Source of the DNA: Clostridium pasteurianum
Lineage (GTDB): Bacteria; Bacillota; Clostridia; Clostridiales; Clostridiaceae
Assembly: GCF_001705235.1 (NCBI RefSeq)
Contig: NZ_MCGV01000001.1
Coordinates: 806,001 to 870,000 of the forward strand
Direction: 5' to 3'
DNA: 64,000 nt
The notes beneath the pieces are model-generated. The model did no database searches, had not been told where the DNA came from, and was given only the letters and a program-made list of their open reading frames with translations. This document shows, one piece after another, positions 1 to 8,974 of the stretch. Numbering within the stretch: the first letter of the stretch is position 1; each line of letters starts with the position of its first letter. A program made the translations under genes and the position numbers.

Positions 1-200
1 TAAATGCCTCTTTAAAATACGATAAAATTACTACTGCACTGCAGCATAAAAGCATAAAAATTTCCAATACATCAGAATCTTTTCTAAAAGAATACAAATG
101 CAATAATTATTTTAGACTTACAATAAGTGAGGTAAATGAAAAGCAAATATCTAAGAACATACCTATACTACTTGATATCATTAATAAATTCAAATTATAA
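1..200 (+). CDS. C-terminal fragment, probable MocR-like / PLP-dependent aminotransferase-fold protein
   Basis: An open frame enters from the left edge and ends with TAA at 198-200, giving about 65 residues. The tail FRLTISEVNEKQI followed by KNIPILLDIINK resembles the end of MocR/GntR-type regulators with an aminotransferase domain, which usually finish with 'YFRLGFS..SEEEIEEGI..L'. Only the extreme C-terminus is visible, so the family call is tentative. A bidirectional hairpin terminator follows, and the tRNA gene beyond it runs the other way. Confidence 0.4.
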   Translation, partial: NASLKYDKITTALQHKSIKISNTSESFLKEYKCNNYFRLTISEVNEKQISKNIPILLDIINKFKL

Positions 201-285
201 TTAGCTTTAATATTTTACTTTATTTTTCACATCACTTTACAGTGAAATTCAACCCTTAGCTTTTAATTATTTATCTGCAAAAACA

Positions 286-323
286 AAAATAGTGAGCCTA
301 CATTTCTGCAAACTCACTATTTT
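286..323. terminator. Bidirectional terminator between the MocR-like gene and tRNA-Glu
   Basis: AAATAGTGAG at 287-296 pairs with CTCACTATTT at 313-322 around a 16-nt loop. The flanking A and T runs allow termination from both convergent sides. Confidence 0.7.
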
Positions 324-330
324 AAATGTT

Positions 331-405
331 TGGTAGCCCCAACGGGACTTGAACCCGTGATTCCGCCTTGAGAGGGCGATGTCTTAACCGCTTGACCATA
401 GGGCC
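331..405 (-). tRNA. tRNA-Glu (anticodon CTC)
   Basis: The minus strand reads GGCCCTATGGTCAAGCGG at the 5' end. It folds into a complete cloverleaf. The acceptor GGCCCTA pairs with TGGGGCT (one G-U at the first pair). The anticodon stem TCGCC/GGCGG encloses the loop CTCTCAA with anticodon CTC. The T-arm is ACGGG-TTCAAGT-CCCGT, and CCA is encoded at 331-333. It reads GAG codons and stands alone, not in a tRNA cluster. Confidence 0.95.
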
Positions 406-579
406 TTAAACTAAAACTGCATTTCTCAAACACAGCCAACGAATAATATTATATCATTATATCTAAGATTTTCAAACACTTTTTTCGAATGAATTTCTTA
501 TATTTTTCGAATTACAACACTATATCTCGTTTTTCCTTTTATGCGCTACTGTACACTTAGTTATACCATTTTTTTACAA
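406..579. other. AT-rich spacer upstream of tRNA-Glu
   Basis: No convincing reading frame or structured element is seen here. It presumably carries the tRNA promoter on the minus strand. Confidence 0.5.
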
Positions 580-978
580 TTAGAATTTTATATCTTTAGC
601 TATTTTATTAATATCAAATTCCTTATTTGCTTCAGAAAATACTGCTAAGCAATCACTGTATCCACAATTTCTATCCTTAACCTCGTGAACTATACTTTTT
701 GCCTTTATACCAAACTCATCAATACAATCTTCAAGTGCTGCATCTACATTGTCTAATGAAAGATCGTTTAAAAATGGAAGATAATACTTACTATACCATG
801 TATCCTCTTCGTTTTCTTTACTACATTCTCCATCAGCAGATGCTTTAGCCGCATTTATTTCATATTTATCAAAAACATATTGAAACTTTATAACAAACAA
901 ATCATTTTTATAATTTATTTCCTGTATATTTTCTATTCCACTGTCACTAATAAAATCTAAAATTTCATTCTTATTCAT
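580..978 (-). CDS. Hypothetical protein, 132 aa, acidic, cytoplasmic
   Basis: The frame is clean and starts with ATG at 978, 7-8 nt downstream of a GAGGTG ribosome binding site. The product is acidic and has no signal peptide or membrane segment. It has the alternating charged/hydrophobic pattern of a small soluble alpha/beta domain, with a CGYSDC cysteine pair near residue 107. I do not recognise a family. The gene is monocistronic, with spacers of more than 170 bp on both sides. Confidence 0.75.
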   Translation of the reverse strand: MNKNEILDFISDSGIENIQEINYKNDLFVIKFQYVFDKYEINAAKASADGECSKENEEDTWYSKYYLPFLNDLSLDNVDAALEDCIDEFGIKAKSIVHEVKDRNCGYSDCLAVFSEANKEFDINKIAKDIKF

Positions 979-1171
979 ATTTCACCTCAAAAAAAATTTT
1001 TTAATATTTATAAGCTTTTTTGGTTAAATCTAATATTAATATTATTATATTATCACATATAATATGAATATTAAAATTTATACTTTTTTATTCATGTATT
1101 AATATAAATTACACAATTTTCATAATATTATGCCTATGCTTCAAGTACTTTATATTTCTACTATTTATTAT

Positions 1172-1192
1172 ATAATAGTTTCGAACTATTAT
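1172..1192. promoter_or_regulatory. Palindromic operator overlapping the arginase -10 element
   Basis: ATAATAGTT (1172-1180) and AACTATTAT (1184-1192) form a perfect 9-bp inverted repeat around TCG. The left arm overlaps a consensus -10 TATAAT at 1171-1176. A repressor bound here would block the arginase promoter. The repressor is not identified. The sequence does not match an ArgR box or a Rex site that I know. Confidence 0.55.
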
Positions 1193-1214
1193 TTATAACT
1201 CGGAGGTTTTGCAA

Positions 1215-2138
1215 ATGAATATCGATATATTAGGAGTACCTATATATTATGGTTCTGACAAAAAGGGAGTTGACTTAGCACCTAATAAAATAAGGGAAGA
1301 CAATTTAAAAGCAGTAATAACTAAGTACAATCACAAGGTTAGGGACATGGGAAATGTCAGTGTTCCATTCATACCTGAAAAAGATAAATTTAATGATAAT
1401 TCTAAAATGAAATTTTTAAAACCTATAATGAAAGTTAACAAAGATGTTGCCGATGAAGTTTACCATTCACTGGCTTCTGGAGATTTTCCATTTATACTAG
1501 GAGGAGATCATTCAATAGGTCTTGGCAGTATATCTGGTGCTAGCAAATTTGATAAGGATCTTGCTGTAATATGGATTGATGCCCATACAGATATAAACAC
1601 AGATAAAACTACTTTGTCTGGAAATGTTCATGGAATGCCTCTAGCTGCTGCAATGGGTATTGGTTCTAATGAACTTACAGACATATATTACAAAGGTCAA
1701 AAAGTAAAACCAGAAAATGTATTTATAATTGGCGCAAGAGATATAGATGATGGTGAATCAAAATTAATATCAGAAAAGCATCTCAATGTTTATTCTACAG
1801 AGACCTTAAAAAAAATTGGTGTAAAAAACATTATGGATGAAATTCACAAAAAACTTTTAAGCCAAAATGTACATTCAGTTCATTTAAGCCTTGACATAGA
1901 CTGTCTTGATAAGTCTATAGTTCCAGGTACAGGAACTCCTGTCCCTAATGGCATGAGCATACCTGACACTAAATTTATTATAAGTTATCTTGCTAAAACT
2001 GGTCTCGTTAAATCAATGGATCTTGTTGAATTTAACGTACTTTTGGATAAAAATTCAGAAACTGAAAATGTAGTTATGGATTTCATTGATTGGACATTCA
2101 AAAATCTGAAGAGAAATAGCAATGATGTGGAACATTAA
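1215..2138 (+). CDS. rocF: Arginase (ureohydrolase family)
   Basis: This enzyme would hydrolyse L-arginine to ornithine and urea, using a binuclear Mn2+ centre. The ureohydrolase metal ligands are all present: GGDH (H99), DAHTD (D122, H124, D126) and SLDIDCLD (D227, D229). The N-terminus (GVPIYYGSDKKGVDLAPNKIR) is arginase-like rather than agmatinase-like. I chose the ATG at 1215 because GGAGG at 1202-1206 is 8 nt upstream; the TTG at 1209 is too close. The product is 307 aa, normal for the family. The last ~28 nt of the gene belong to a long inverted repeat. A palindrome over the -10 suggests a dedicated repressor. Agmatinase or formimidoylglutamase is a less likely alternative. Confidence 0.88.
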   Translation: MNIDILGVPIYYGSDKKGVDLAPNKIREDNLKAVITKYNHKVRDMGNVSVPFIPEKDKFNDNSKMKFLKPIMKVNKDVADEVYHSLASGDFPFILGGDHSIGLGSISGASKFDKDLAVIWIDAHTDINTDKTTLSGNVHGMPLAAAMGIGSNELTDIYYKGQKVKPENVFIIGARDIDDGESKLISEKHLNVYSTETLKKIGVKNIMDEIHKKLLSQNVHSVHLSLDIDCLDKSIVPGTGTPVPNGMSIPDTKFIISYLAKTGLVKSMDLVEFNVLLDKNSETENVVMDFIDWTFKNLKRNSNDVEH

Positions 2139-2304
2139 AAAAATGCTATAAATCTAAGGTTAAAAAATCGTAAAAGGCTAAGATATTTCAATAACTCGCT
2201 AAGAAAATGCTCAGACAAATTGAAATATCTAATCCTTTTACGATTTTTTAGCCAAGATTTATTAGCATTTTTTTAAATCGTTTCACATCATTACTATTTC
2301 TCTT
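2109..2304. repeat. Long inverted repeat with conserved core, downstream of arginase
   Basis: The left arm (2109-2192) and right arm (2219-2304) are reverse complements over ~85 nt with about one mismatch in eight. The arms begin inside the last codons of the arginase gene. The loop contains AACTCGCTAAG and GCTCAGACAA (2193-2218). The same core, on the opposite strand and with unrelated arms, recurs at 9185-9206. As RNA the element would be a very long hairpin between convergent genes, so bidirectional termination is a plausible role. Confidence 0.85.
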
Positions 2305-2316
2305 ATAGAGGTAAGG

Positions 2317-3543
2317 CTAAGAAGAATAATGTGCTTCGCCCATGCCTTGTGTATGATTCCATTCAGTGCCTTTCAATTCCTCTTTTACAAGCTCATACAT
2401 CTTTGTGGTAAGTGCAGCTACATTATCCCAGGTGTACTTATCCTGTACCGTTTTTATTGCATTTCTCCTTATTCTTTGAGCAAGTTCATTATCCTTCAAA
2501 ATTTGAATTAAATTATCTTTAAGGCTTTCTACAGAACCATTTATCATCTTCATACCATTTTGTCCGTGTTCTATTATTTCTGCAAATCCGCCGGTATCAG
2601 AAACAACTGCCGGACATCCTGCTGCCATGGCCTCTAAAAGAACTATGCCAAATGGCTCATAAAGAGATGGGAATACCGCTGCACTTGCGATTCTATAAAA
2701 TTGTCTTTTAGTTTTACTATCCATATACCCTGTAAATAAAAATTTATCCTTAAGTCCTAAACTTCTAACCTTATCTTTAAGTTCTTCAGTCATAGGTCCT
2801 GTTCCCGCAATTATAAATTTAGTTCTACCGTATTCTGAAATTATATATGGAGCCGCATCTATTAATATTTGAATTCCTTTTTCAAATACATGCCGTCCTA
2901 TAAAGAAAACTATCTTTTCATCATCTTCTGCATACTTTCTCCTAAATTTAAGCCAATCAAAGTCAAAATCAAAAGTTTTTAAATCAATTCCATTGGGTAT
3001 TACCCAAACCTTTTCATCTTCTGCCTTAAATGTATCTACTATCTGAGATTTCATATAATTACTGCATGCAATTACTTTTACTGCTTCATGGGTTAACATC
3101 CATTCTGCTGATGAAATATACTTCTGCATATCTGTTCTTATCCCATTATTTCTCCCCTTTTCAGTAGCATGAATTGTACACACAACAGGTATCTTATATG
3201 ACCACTTTAATACCTTAGCACAGTACATAGAAAGCCAATCATGGGCATGAATTATGTCTACAGTCCCAATTTCTCTTATTATTCTTATGCTTTCCTCAAT
3301 CATAGAAAAATTAAGCTGCATAATCCATTTAGTAAAATCTTCTGTATCAATTTTATAAGGAGTTACCCTATGTACCCATACCCCATTATCATTTTCCTCA
3401 ATAGGTGCCGTTTTTTCCTCACATGTAACAACATATACCTTATGCCCCAAATCTGCTAATGCATGTGATAAATTATAAACATGATTAGATAATCCTCCAA
3501 CATTTTTAGGTGGATACTCCCATGACAACATTAGTATTTTCAT
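2317..3543 (-). CDS. GT4-family glycosyltransferase (glycogen synthase-like)
   Basis: This is a GT-B-fold retaining glycosyltransferase that probably uses a nucleotide-sugar donor. It begins MKILMLSWEYPPKNVGGLS, the N-terminal glycine loop of GT4/GT5 enzymes, and the family signature is near the end (PSLYEPFGIVLLEAMAAG, the E-x7-E motif). The C-terminal Rossmann domain contains FFIGRHVFEKGIQILIDA. The start at 3543 follows a GGGGGG ribosome binding site; the in-frame ATG five codons upstream lies within that site. At 408 aa it matches archaeal/clostridial GT4 'glycogen synthases' and cell-surface glycosyltransferases. The acceptor cannot be told from sequence. It is monocistronic and convergent with arginase. 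Confidence 0.8.
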   Translation of the reverse strand: MKILMLSWEYPPKNVGGLSNHVYNLSHALADLGHKVYVVTCEEKTAPIEENDNGVWVHRVTPYKIDTEDFTKWIMQLNFSMIEESIRIIREIGTVDIIHAHDWLSMYCAKVLKWSYKIPVVCTIHATEKGRNNGIRTDMQKYISSAEWMLTHEAVKVIACSNYMKSQIVDTFKAEDEKVWVIPNGIDLKTFDFDFDWLKFRRKYAEDDEKIVFFIGRHVFEKGIQILIDAAPYIISEYGRTKFIIAGTGPMTEELKDKVRSLGLKDKFLFTGYMDSKTKRQFYRIASAAVFPSLYEPFGIVLLEAMAAGCPAVVSDTGGFAEIIEHGQNGMKMINGSVESLKDNLIQILKDNELAQRIRRNAIKTVQDKYTWDNVAALTTKMYELVKEELKGTEWNHTQGMGEAHYSS

Positions 3544-3558
3544 TACTATTCCCCCCAT

Positions 3559-3780
3559 TTGACCCTATTAAATATAAAATATTCTTGATTTTTTCTGCTT
3601 TTGTTTTTCCAAATTTTTATATTGAAAATTGAAATTACATAAATCAATTATTAAGTTATTTTCCTTATATTACAATTATAAATGTTTTTCAATAGTTTTT
3701 TCAAGCTTACATAAAATGAAACAGTGATTAATTTTCACTATATTATATTATGTGTAAATAGTGAATTTTAGTTATATACT
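3559..3780. other. Intergenic AT-rich spacer with a small inverted repeat
   Basis: TTCACTAT near 3733 and ATAGTGAA near 3758 form an 8-bp inverted repeat. No reading frame is supported. The spacer carries the promoter of the glycosyltransferase. Confidence 0.4.
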
Positions 3781-3822
3781 AAAAAAGATGAAGGAATATT
3801 TTATTTAATCCTTCATCTTTTT
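3781..3822 (-). terminator. Terminator of the NfeD-SPFH operon
   Basis: AAAAAAGATGAAGGA (3781-3795) pairs with TCCTTCATCTTTTT (3809-3822), directly after the SPFH stop codon on the minus strand. Confidence 0.85.
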
Positions 3823-3825
3823 AAA

Positions 3826-4773
3826 CTATTTAGTAGAATCTTTTTTTAGAACATCAGCTATTGCTGCTATGCTTCCAAGGGATGAAAGTGTTTCATTTGG
3901 AAGTATAAGTTTATTAGCAGGATTTTTAGCCATTTCTTTAAGTGCTTCAACCTGTTTTAATGCTATAACTGTCTCATTTGTTCCTGATTCTATTATAGAT
4001 TTATTAACAACATTTATAGCTTTACCCTGTGCATCTGCAACGGTTTCTATAGCCTTTGCCTTACCTTCTGCTTCAAGAAGTTGAGATTCTCTAAGACCTT
4101 CTGCTCTCTTTATGTTAGCTTCCTTTTCAGCCTCTGCCTGAAGTATCTTAGCCTGTTTTTCACCTTCTGCTTTAGCTATTTCTGCTTGCTTTTGACCTTC
4201 TGCTTGAAGTATAGTTGCTCTCTTATCTCTCTCTGCTCTCATCTGTTTTTCCATTGCCTGCTGTATCTCAGCTGGAGGAATAATATTTTTAATTTCAACA
4301 GAAAGTATCTTTATTCCATATGCATCTGTAATTTCATCTACAACTTTAAGTAATGCTTGATTTATTTGATCTCTTCCTGAAAGTACTTCATCAAGAGTCA
4401 TATCACCTACAATATTTCTCATATTAGTTATAGTTGAATATATAATACCTGATTTATAACTTTCAATATTGTACACAGCATCCCTTGCATTCATAACTTT
4501 GTAGAATATTACATTATCAATAGATATTTTTACATTATCCTTTGTTATAACACTCTGAGGTTGTATATCAAGTATTTGCTGCTTAGTTGAAATTTTAGCT
4601 CTTGTAAAATCAACAAAAGGTATTATAAAATTCCAACCTGGCTGTAAGCTTCTATGATATTGTCCTAACCTCTCTACAACATACACATATCCAGTTGTAA
4701 CAACTTTAAGTGAACTTAAAATAACAAGTAAAATAAAAACTATAATAATAATTAAAAATATTTTTCCTATCAT
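3826..4773 (-). CDS. SPFH/stomatin-family (paraslipin-like) membrane protein
   Basis: A single N-terminal membrane anchor (residues ~3-25) is followed by an SPFH/band-7 domain (residues ~30-190; YVYVVERLGQYHRSLQPGWN is characteristic). A long Ala/Glu/Lys-rich coiled coil follows (KAEGEKQAKILQAEAEKEA). Such proteins oligomerise into lipid-microdomain scaffolds. The start was moved to the ATG at 4773 because the upstream ATG touches the GGGAG ribosome binding site. The neighbouring NfeD gene ends 1 nt before this start, so the two are translationally coupled. NfeD-SPFH pairing is the standard arrangement for this family and supports the call. Confidence 0.9.
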   Translation of the reverse strand: MIGKIFLIIIIVFILLVILSSLKVVTTGYVYVVERLGQYHRSLQPGWNFIIPFVDFTRAKISTKQQILDIQPQSVITKDNVKISIDNVIFYKVMNARDAVYNIESYKSGIIYSTITNMRNIVGDMTLDEVLSGRDQINQALLKVVDEITDAYGIKILSVEIKNIIPPAEIQQAMEKQMRAERDKRATILQAEGQKQAEIAKAEGEKQAKILQAEAEKEANIKRAEGLRESQLLEAEGKAKAIETVADAQGKAINVVNKSIIESGTNETVIALKQVEALKEMAKNPANKLILPNETLSSLGSIAAIADVLKKDSTK

Positions 4774-4774
4774 G

Positions 4775-5212
4775 TTAAACATCTCCCTTTTTTCTTATCA
4801 ATAATTTATTTCCATCGATACCGGTAATTATAAAGCTTTCGCCCTCTCTTATATTTTCGCCTACATTTTTTACTGTCCAATATATACCGTCTAGTTTAAT
4901 TTTGGAGTTTCCAATATCCATATCTTTATTTGCCTTAATTTCCCTTCCAATGAATTTTTCTTCCATTAAAGGTGTCCTTCTAACTGTACTTTTTATTAAC
5001 TTTTTTGATAAAGGATATCCAACACTTAAACAAATAATGCTTACAACTAAGAATATTATTATTTGAATTGTAAGTGATGCTCCCAATAAAGATGCCACTA
5101 TTGCAGCTACTGCACCTATAGTAAACCATATAAATAGAAATCCGGATGTTGTAAAATCAATTAACATCATGACGACTCCAATAGCTATCCATATTTTCAA
5201 AACATCATTCAT
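4775..5212 (-). CDS. NfeD-like membrane protein
   Basis: The 145-aa protein has an N-terminal block of hydrophobic helices (residues ~5-75) followed by a soluble beta-rich tail (~85-143). This is the layout of short NfeD proteins with a C-terminal OB fold. It sits directly upstream of the SPFH gene with a 1-nt gap, and NfeD proteins are partners of stomatin/prohibitin homologues. The start follows GGGGGTGAA. It lacks the serine-protease (ClpP-like) part of long NfeD proteins, so it is the protease-free type. Confidence 0.88.
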   Translation of the reverse strand: MNDVLKIWIAIGVVMMLIDFTTSGFLFIWFTIGAVAAIVASLLGASLTIQIIIFLVVSIICLSVGYPLSKKLIKSTVRRTPLMEEKFIGREIKANKDMDIGNSKIKLDGIYWTVKNVGENIREGESFIITGIDGNKLLIRKKGDV

Positions 5213-5592
5213 TGTTTCACCCCCCTTGATGAAATATACTTTACATTATTTTATACTGTAAATAAAGTTTCATTTTACCTCTAAAAAGGTTAATTTATAC
5301 CCTTTGCTCTAATTTAGCTTGTCTTTAGTGTTCAACCTTATTATATCATGGTTTTTCGCCTTTTTATAAATTTAATATTTTATTATATATTTCATTAAAA
5401 TTTTTTAGTAAAATATTTCCGCATTGTGTAACCATTTACTAAAATAAATACAAGTTGATTAAAAGTTCATATTTCCTTGCTGACGTAACAATGTTATGTT
5501 ACGCTGTATGTATGATAACAATAAATTGCACTTGCTTATTATATTATTTATTGTCAAATAAAAGATATTATCTCATAGAAAGGAAATATAAA
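5213..5592. other. Divergent promoter region between nfeD and the MFS gene
   Basis: This 380-bp AT-rich spacer separates two divergent units. The open frame before 5593 continues from 5455 but has no ribosome binding site and resembles no transporter N-terminus, so I treat it as untranslated leader. No riboswitch or clear operator is seen. Confidence 0.4.
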
Positions 5593-6852
5593 ATGAAATA
5601 TAAAAGAAATTTTCTACTATACCTATCAGCTAGATTTATCTCTTTAATAGGAACTGGGATACAACTAACAGCTCTTCCTCTTTTCATACTGGATTTAACA
5701 CATTCAGGTATGCTTATGGGAATATCTTCTGCTATAAATATAATTCCAAATGTTTTAATATCACCTACCGCAGGCATTTTAGGTGACAGAAAAAACAGAA
5801 AATATCTTATGATAATCTCAGATTTTTCAAGGGGAATTCTAACATTAATATTGAGCATTTTAGCTTTTAGAGGAATTCTTAGTATTTATGTTTTATTTGC
5901 AGTTCAAATACTTGTATCAATTATGAATAGTATATTTTACTCTTCTTCAAGTGCAATTATAAGTGAACTTATAGATGAAGATGAACTTATGAAGGCCATG
6001 TCCACAAGAGGAGGTCTTGATGCAGTTTCAATGATAGTAGGTCCTGCAATTGGCGGTGTCCTATACGGCTTTTGTGGAATAAAGGCTATATTTTTTATAA
6101 ATGCCCTTTCATTTATTATATCTGGAATACTATCTTTATTCATGATATACGTTTGTAAAAACCATAAAAATAAAAACCTATCAAACACTTCATTATTTAA
6201 AGAAATGGGTGAAGTATTAACCTTTATAAAAAGTAACAAAGGACTTATTCAGCTATTTGCGTTTGCAATGATATCAAATTTATTAATATCACCTTTTATC
6301 GATATAGTAATGCCTTATGTTGTTAAAACTTGTATAGGCTTTAGTTCTGGACAGTATGGTTTCTTAATCTCTATATTTACCATCGGTGCTTTAGCTGGTA
6401 ACATACTTTTAAATCTACTCTCAAAGAAAATGAGAGTCAAAACCATAATGAATTTAGGCGTATTAATAGAAGCAGTTATGCTATTTGCTCTGTCTATAGC
6501 TGTTTCACCAGAATTAGTTAAGCTTCTAGGCTCACATTCAATTTCATTATTTTTAAGCTTAAGCCTAATATGTATAATCATAGGTATAGCTAATGCTTTA
6601 TTAAATACACCGATAAACACTAATCTTCAAAAAATGGTTCCAAACTACCTTCGTTCAAGATTCTTCTCCATATTAGGAGTATTTATGCAATGCACTGTTC
6701 CCATAGGCTCCCTTGTATATGGACTTGTTTTAGATAAATTTCCTTATTTTTATATTTTACTAATAGTAACAACATTAAATGCATTAGCCAGCATAATCTT
6801 TATGGTAAAGGCAGTAAATGAAGTTTATGAACCAAGCATTTCGGAAAATTAG
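5593..6852 (+). CDS. Major facilitator superfamily transporter (probable drug or metabolite efflux)
   Basis: The 419-aa product has about 12 hydrophobic segments. The motif GILGDRKNRKYLMIISD between helices 2 and 3 is the MFS 'motif A' (GxLaDRxxRK). The arrangement resembles MFS_3/enterobactin-exporter-like permeases. I chose the ATG at 5593 because AGAAAGGAAAT lies 7 nt upstream and the protein then begins with a short basic stretch before helix 1. The substrate is unknown. nadE follows 84 bp downstream with its own TATAAT, so it is probably separately transcribed. Confidence 0.85.
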   Translation: MKYKRNFLLYLSARFISLIGTGIQLTALPLFILDLTHSGMLMGISSAINIIPNVLISPTAGILGDRKNRKYLMIISDFSRGILTLILSILAFRGILSIYVLFAVQILVSIMNSIFYSSSSAIISELIDEDELMKAMSTRGGLDAVSMIVGPAIGGVLYGFCGIKAIFFINALSFIISGILSLFMIYVCKNHKNKNLSNTSLFKEMGEVLTFIKSNKGLIQLFAFAMISNLLISPFIDIVMPYVVKTCIGFSSGQYGFLISIFTIGALAGNILLNLLSKKMRVKTIMNLGVLIEAVMLFALSIAVSPELVKLLGSHSISLFLSLSLICIIIGIANALLNTPINTNLQKMVPNYLRSRFFSILGVFMQCTVPIGSLVYGLVLDKFPYFYILLIVTTLNALASIIFMVKAVNEVYEPSISEN

Positions 6853-6936
6853 CCCTGTAAATACAATATAGAGAACCTTACATGTGCTATAATATATAAA
6901 TATGAAATCAGAAAAATTTAATAGGAGAGAATAAAA

Positions 6937-8940
6937 ATGAATAGTTTACTTAATCATGGTATAGTTGAAGTAGCAGCCCTAACGCCTACTTCAATTCAAA
7001 TAGGTAATCCTGAATACAATGTAGATAAAATGTTAGAACTTATAAATGAAGTTAATGAAAAAAACCGTATAGGGGAAAGGCAAACAAGAATAGTTGTATA
7101 TCCAGAACTATGCGTAACAGGATATACCTGCGGCGACTTATTCAATCATTCTGCCCTTCTTAACAGCGCAAACAAGGAATTAAAAAGATTCATTGAAGAA
7201 TCAAACAGTGAATTTAGCCCTATAATATTCGTTGGTATGCCTATAAGAAAGGATAATCAACTATTTAACTGCGCTGTTGCAATACATAAAGGAAAAATTC
7301 TAGGTGTTATTCCAAAAACCTTTATCCCAAATTACGGAATTTATTATGAAGCTAGATACTTCAAAACTTCGGGTTCCAGACTAAACAATGAAATTATTAT
7401 GTATGGAGAAAAAGTTCCCTTTACCCCAAACTTACTTATTGAAGATGACGAAACAGGAGCCGTAATAAGCGGAGAAATTTGCGAAGATTTATGGGTTCCA
7501 ATTTCCCCTTCTTCTTATCACTGCCTACACGGGGCAAATATAGTAGTAAATCTTTCTGCCAGCAACGAAACTATAGGAAAAACTGCGTACCGTGAGGACT
7601 TAGTTAAAATGCATTCGGCAAAATGTATGTGCGGTTACATTTATGCTTCTGCTGGAAGTGACGAATCTACAACTGATACAGTTTTTTCAGGTCATTCTAT
7701 CATAGCTGAAAATGGCTATATTGTTTCTGAAACAAAATTCTTTAATAATAAGGACATAACTTATGGAGAAATTGACATTGAAAAATGTATGAATGATAGA
7801 GCTGTAAATAGTTCTTATATGATGGTTCAAGATAAAAAAGAATATAATCACATTTACACAAAAACCTTTGAACCTAAATCCACTAAATTTAAGTCAAATA
7901 AAGAACTGTCCATATTACCTTTCGTCCCTAAGGATATTGACAATCGTTCAGAAGAAATATTGCACTTACAGGCTACTGGATTAGCTCAAAGATTAAAGAA
8001 AATTCACTGCAAAGAAGCAGTAATTGGTATATCTGGCGGCTTAGATTCAACTCTAGCCTTAATTGTAGCCGTGGAAGCTTTCAAAATCAACAATTATGAT
8101 ATGAAAGGCATTACAGGAATAACTATGCCGGGCTTTGGAACAACAAACAGAACTCTAGATAATTCTAAAACTTTAATGAAAGCACTACACATTACATATA
8201 AAGAAATTTCAATTAAAGATGCCTGCATTCTTCACTACAAAGACATTAAGCATAACATTGAAGTACATAACACTACTTATGAAAATGTTCAGGCAAGAGA
8301 AAGAACTCAGGTACTTATGGATGTTGCCAATAAAAATAACGGTATCGTTGTAGGAACTGGTGATTTATCTGAATTAGCTCTTGGCTGGTGTACTTACAAT
8401 GGAGATCAAATGAGCATGTACGGAGTTAACACTTCAATTCCTAAAACTCTTGTTAAAAGCATTGTAAATTCATATGCCAAAAAACAAAATGACCAAATTA
8501 AAGAAACTCTATTAGACATTTGTGCTACACCTATAAGTCCGGAACTTTTACCTCCAAACCCAGATGGAACAATTGCACAAAAAACGGAAGAAGCTATTGG
8601 TTCATATGTGGTTCATGATTTTATATTGTATTATATGCTAAGATATGGCTTTGGCCCTAGTAAAATATATGACTTGTATGTAAATTCCTTAATGCTAAGT
8701 GCTAAAAAAAATGGAGGTTCTGAAAAGAATATTGATAAGGAAAATATATTAAAGGATATGAATACTTTTTATAGACGTTTCTTCACTCAACAATTCAAAC
8801 GTTCCTGTATGCCTGACGGAGTAAAAGTTGGTTCCGTTTCCCTATCACCAAGAGGTGATTGGCGTATGCCAAGCGATGCTTCATACGAAATATGGCTAAA
8901 AGAACTTAAAGAGAGAAGTAACAGTATTTTAGAACATTAA
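6937..8940 (+). CDS. nadE: Glutamine-dependent NAD+ synthetase
   Basis: This is the last step of NAD biosynthesis: deamido-NAD + ATP + glutamine to NAD. The N-terminal nitrilase-type glutaminase domain (residues ~1-300) has the catalytic glutamate in VVYPELCVTG (E57) and the nucleophile in GEICEDLW (C182). The C-terminal synthetase domain carries the PP-loop ISGGLDST (about residues 365-372). The 667-aa length fits the long two-domain form. The start follows AGGAGAG. The final codons (from ~8911) have a diverged copy in the inverted repeat 300 bp downstream. Confidence 0.95.
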   Translation: MNSLLNHGIVEVAALTPTSIQIGNPEYNVDKMLELINEVNEKNRIGERQTRIVVYPELCVTGYTCGDLFNHSALLNSANKELKRFIEESNSEFSPIIFVGMPIRKDNQLFNCAVAIHKGKILGVIPKTFIPNYGIYYEARYFKTSGSRLNNEIIMYGEKVPFTPNLLIEDDETGAVISGEICEDLWVPISPSSYHCLHGANIVVNLSASNETIGKTAYREDLVKMHSAKCMCGYIYASAGSDESTTDTVFSGHSIIAENGYIVSETKFFNNKDITYGEIDIEKCMNDRAVNSSYMMVQDKKEYNHIYTKTFEPKSTKFKSNKELSILPFVPKDIDNRSEEILHLQATGLAQRLKKIHCKEAVIGISGGLDSTLALIVAVEAFKINNYDMKGITGITMPGFGTTNRTLDNSKTLMKALHITYKEISIKDACILHYKDIKHNIEVHNTTYENVQARERTQVLMDVANKNNGIVVGTGDLSELALGWCTYNGDQMSMYGVNTSIPKTLVKSIVNSYAKKQNDQIKETLLDICATPISPELLPPNPDGTIAQKTEEAIGSYVVHDFILYYMLRYGFGPSKIYDLYVNSLMLSAKKNGGSEKNIDKENILKDMNTFYRRFFTQQFKRSCMPDGVKVGSVSLSPRGDWRMPSDASYEIWLKELKERSNSILEH

Positions 8941-8974
8941 ATAGAATTCATAAGACTAAGTCTCAAATACCGAT

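Noticed and set aside
2109-2304. IS200/IS605-type or REP/RAYT mobile element
   Set aside because: The arms are locus-specific and no Y1 transposase lies in the window. Only the loop core is shared between copies.
5455-5592. N-terminal extension of the MFS transporter
   Set aside because: There is no ribosome binding site upstream. A good one precedes the ATG at 5593, where the normal MFS N-terminus begins.
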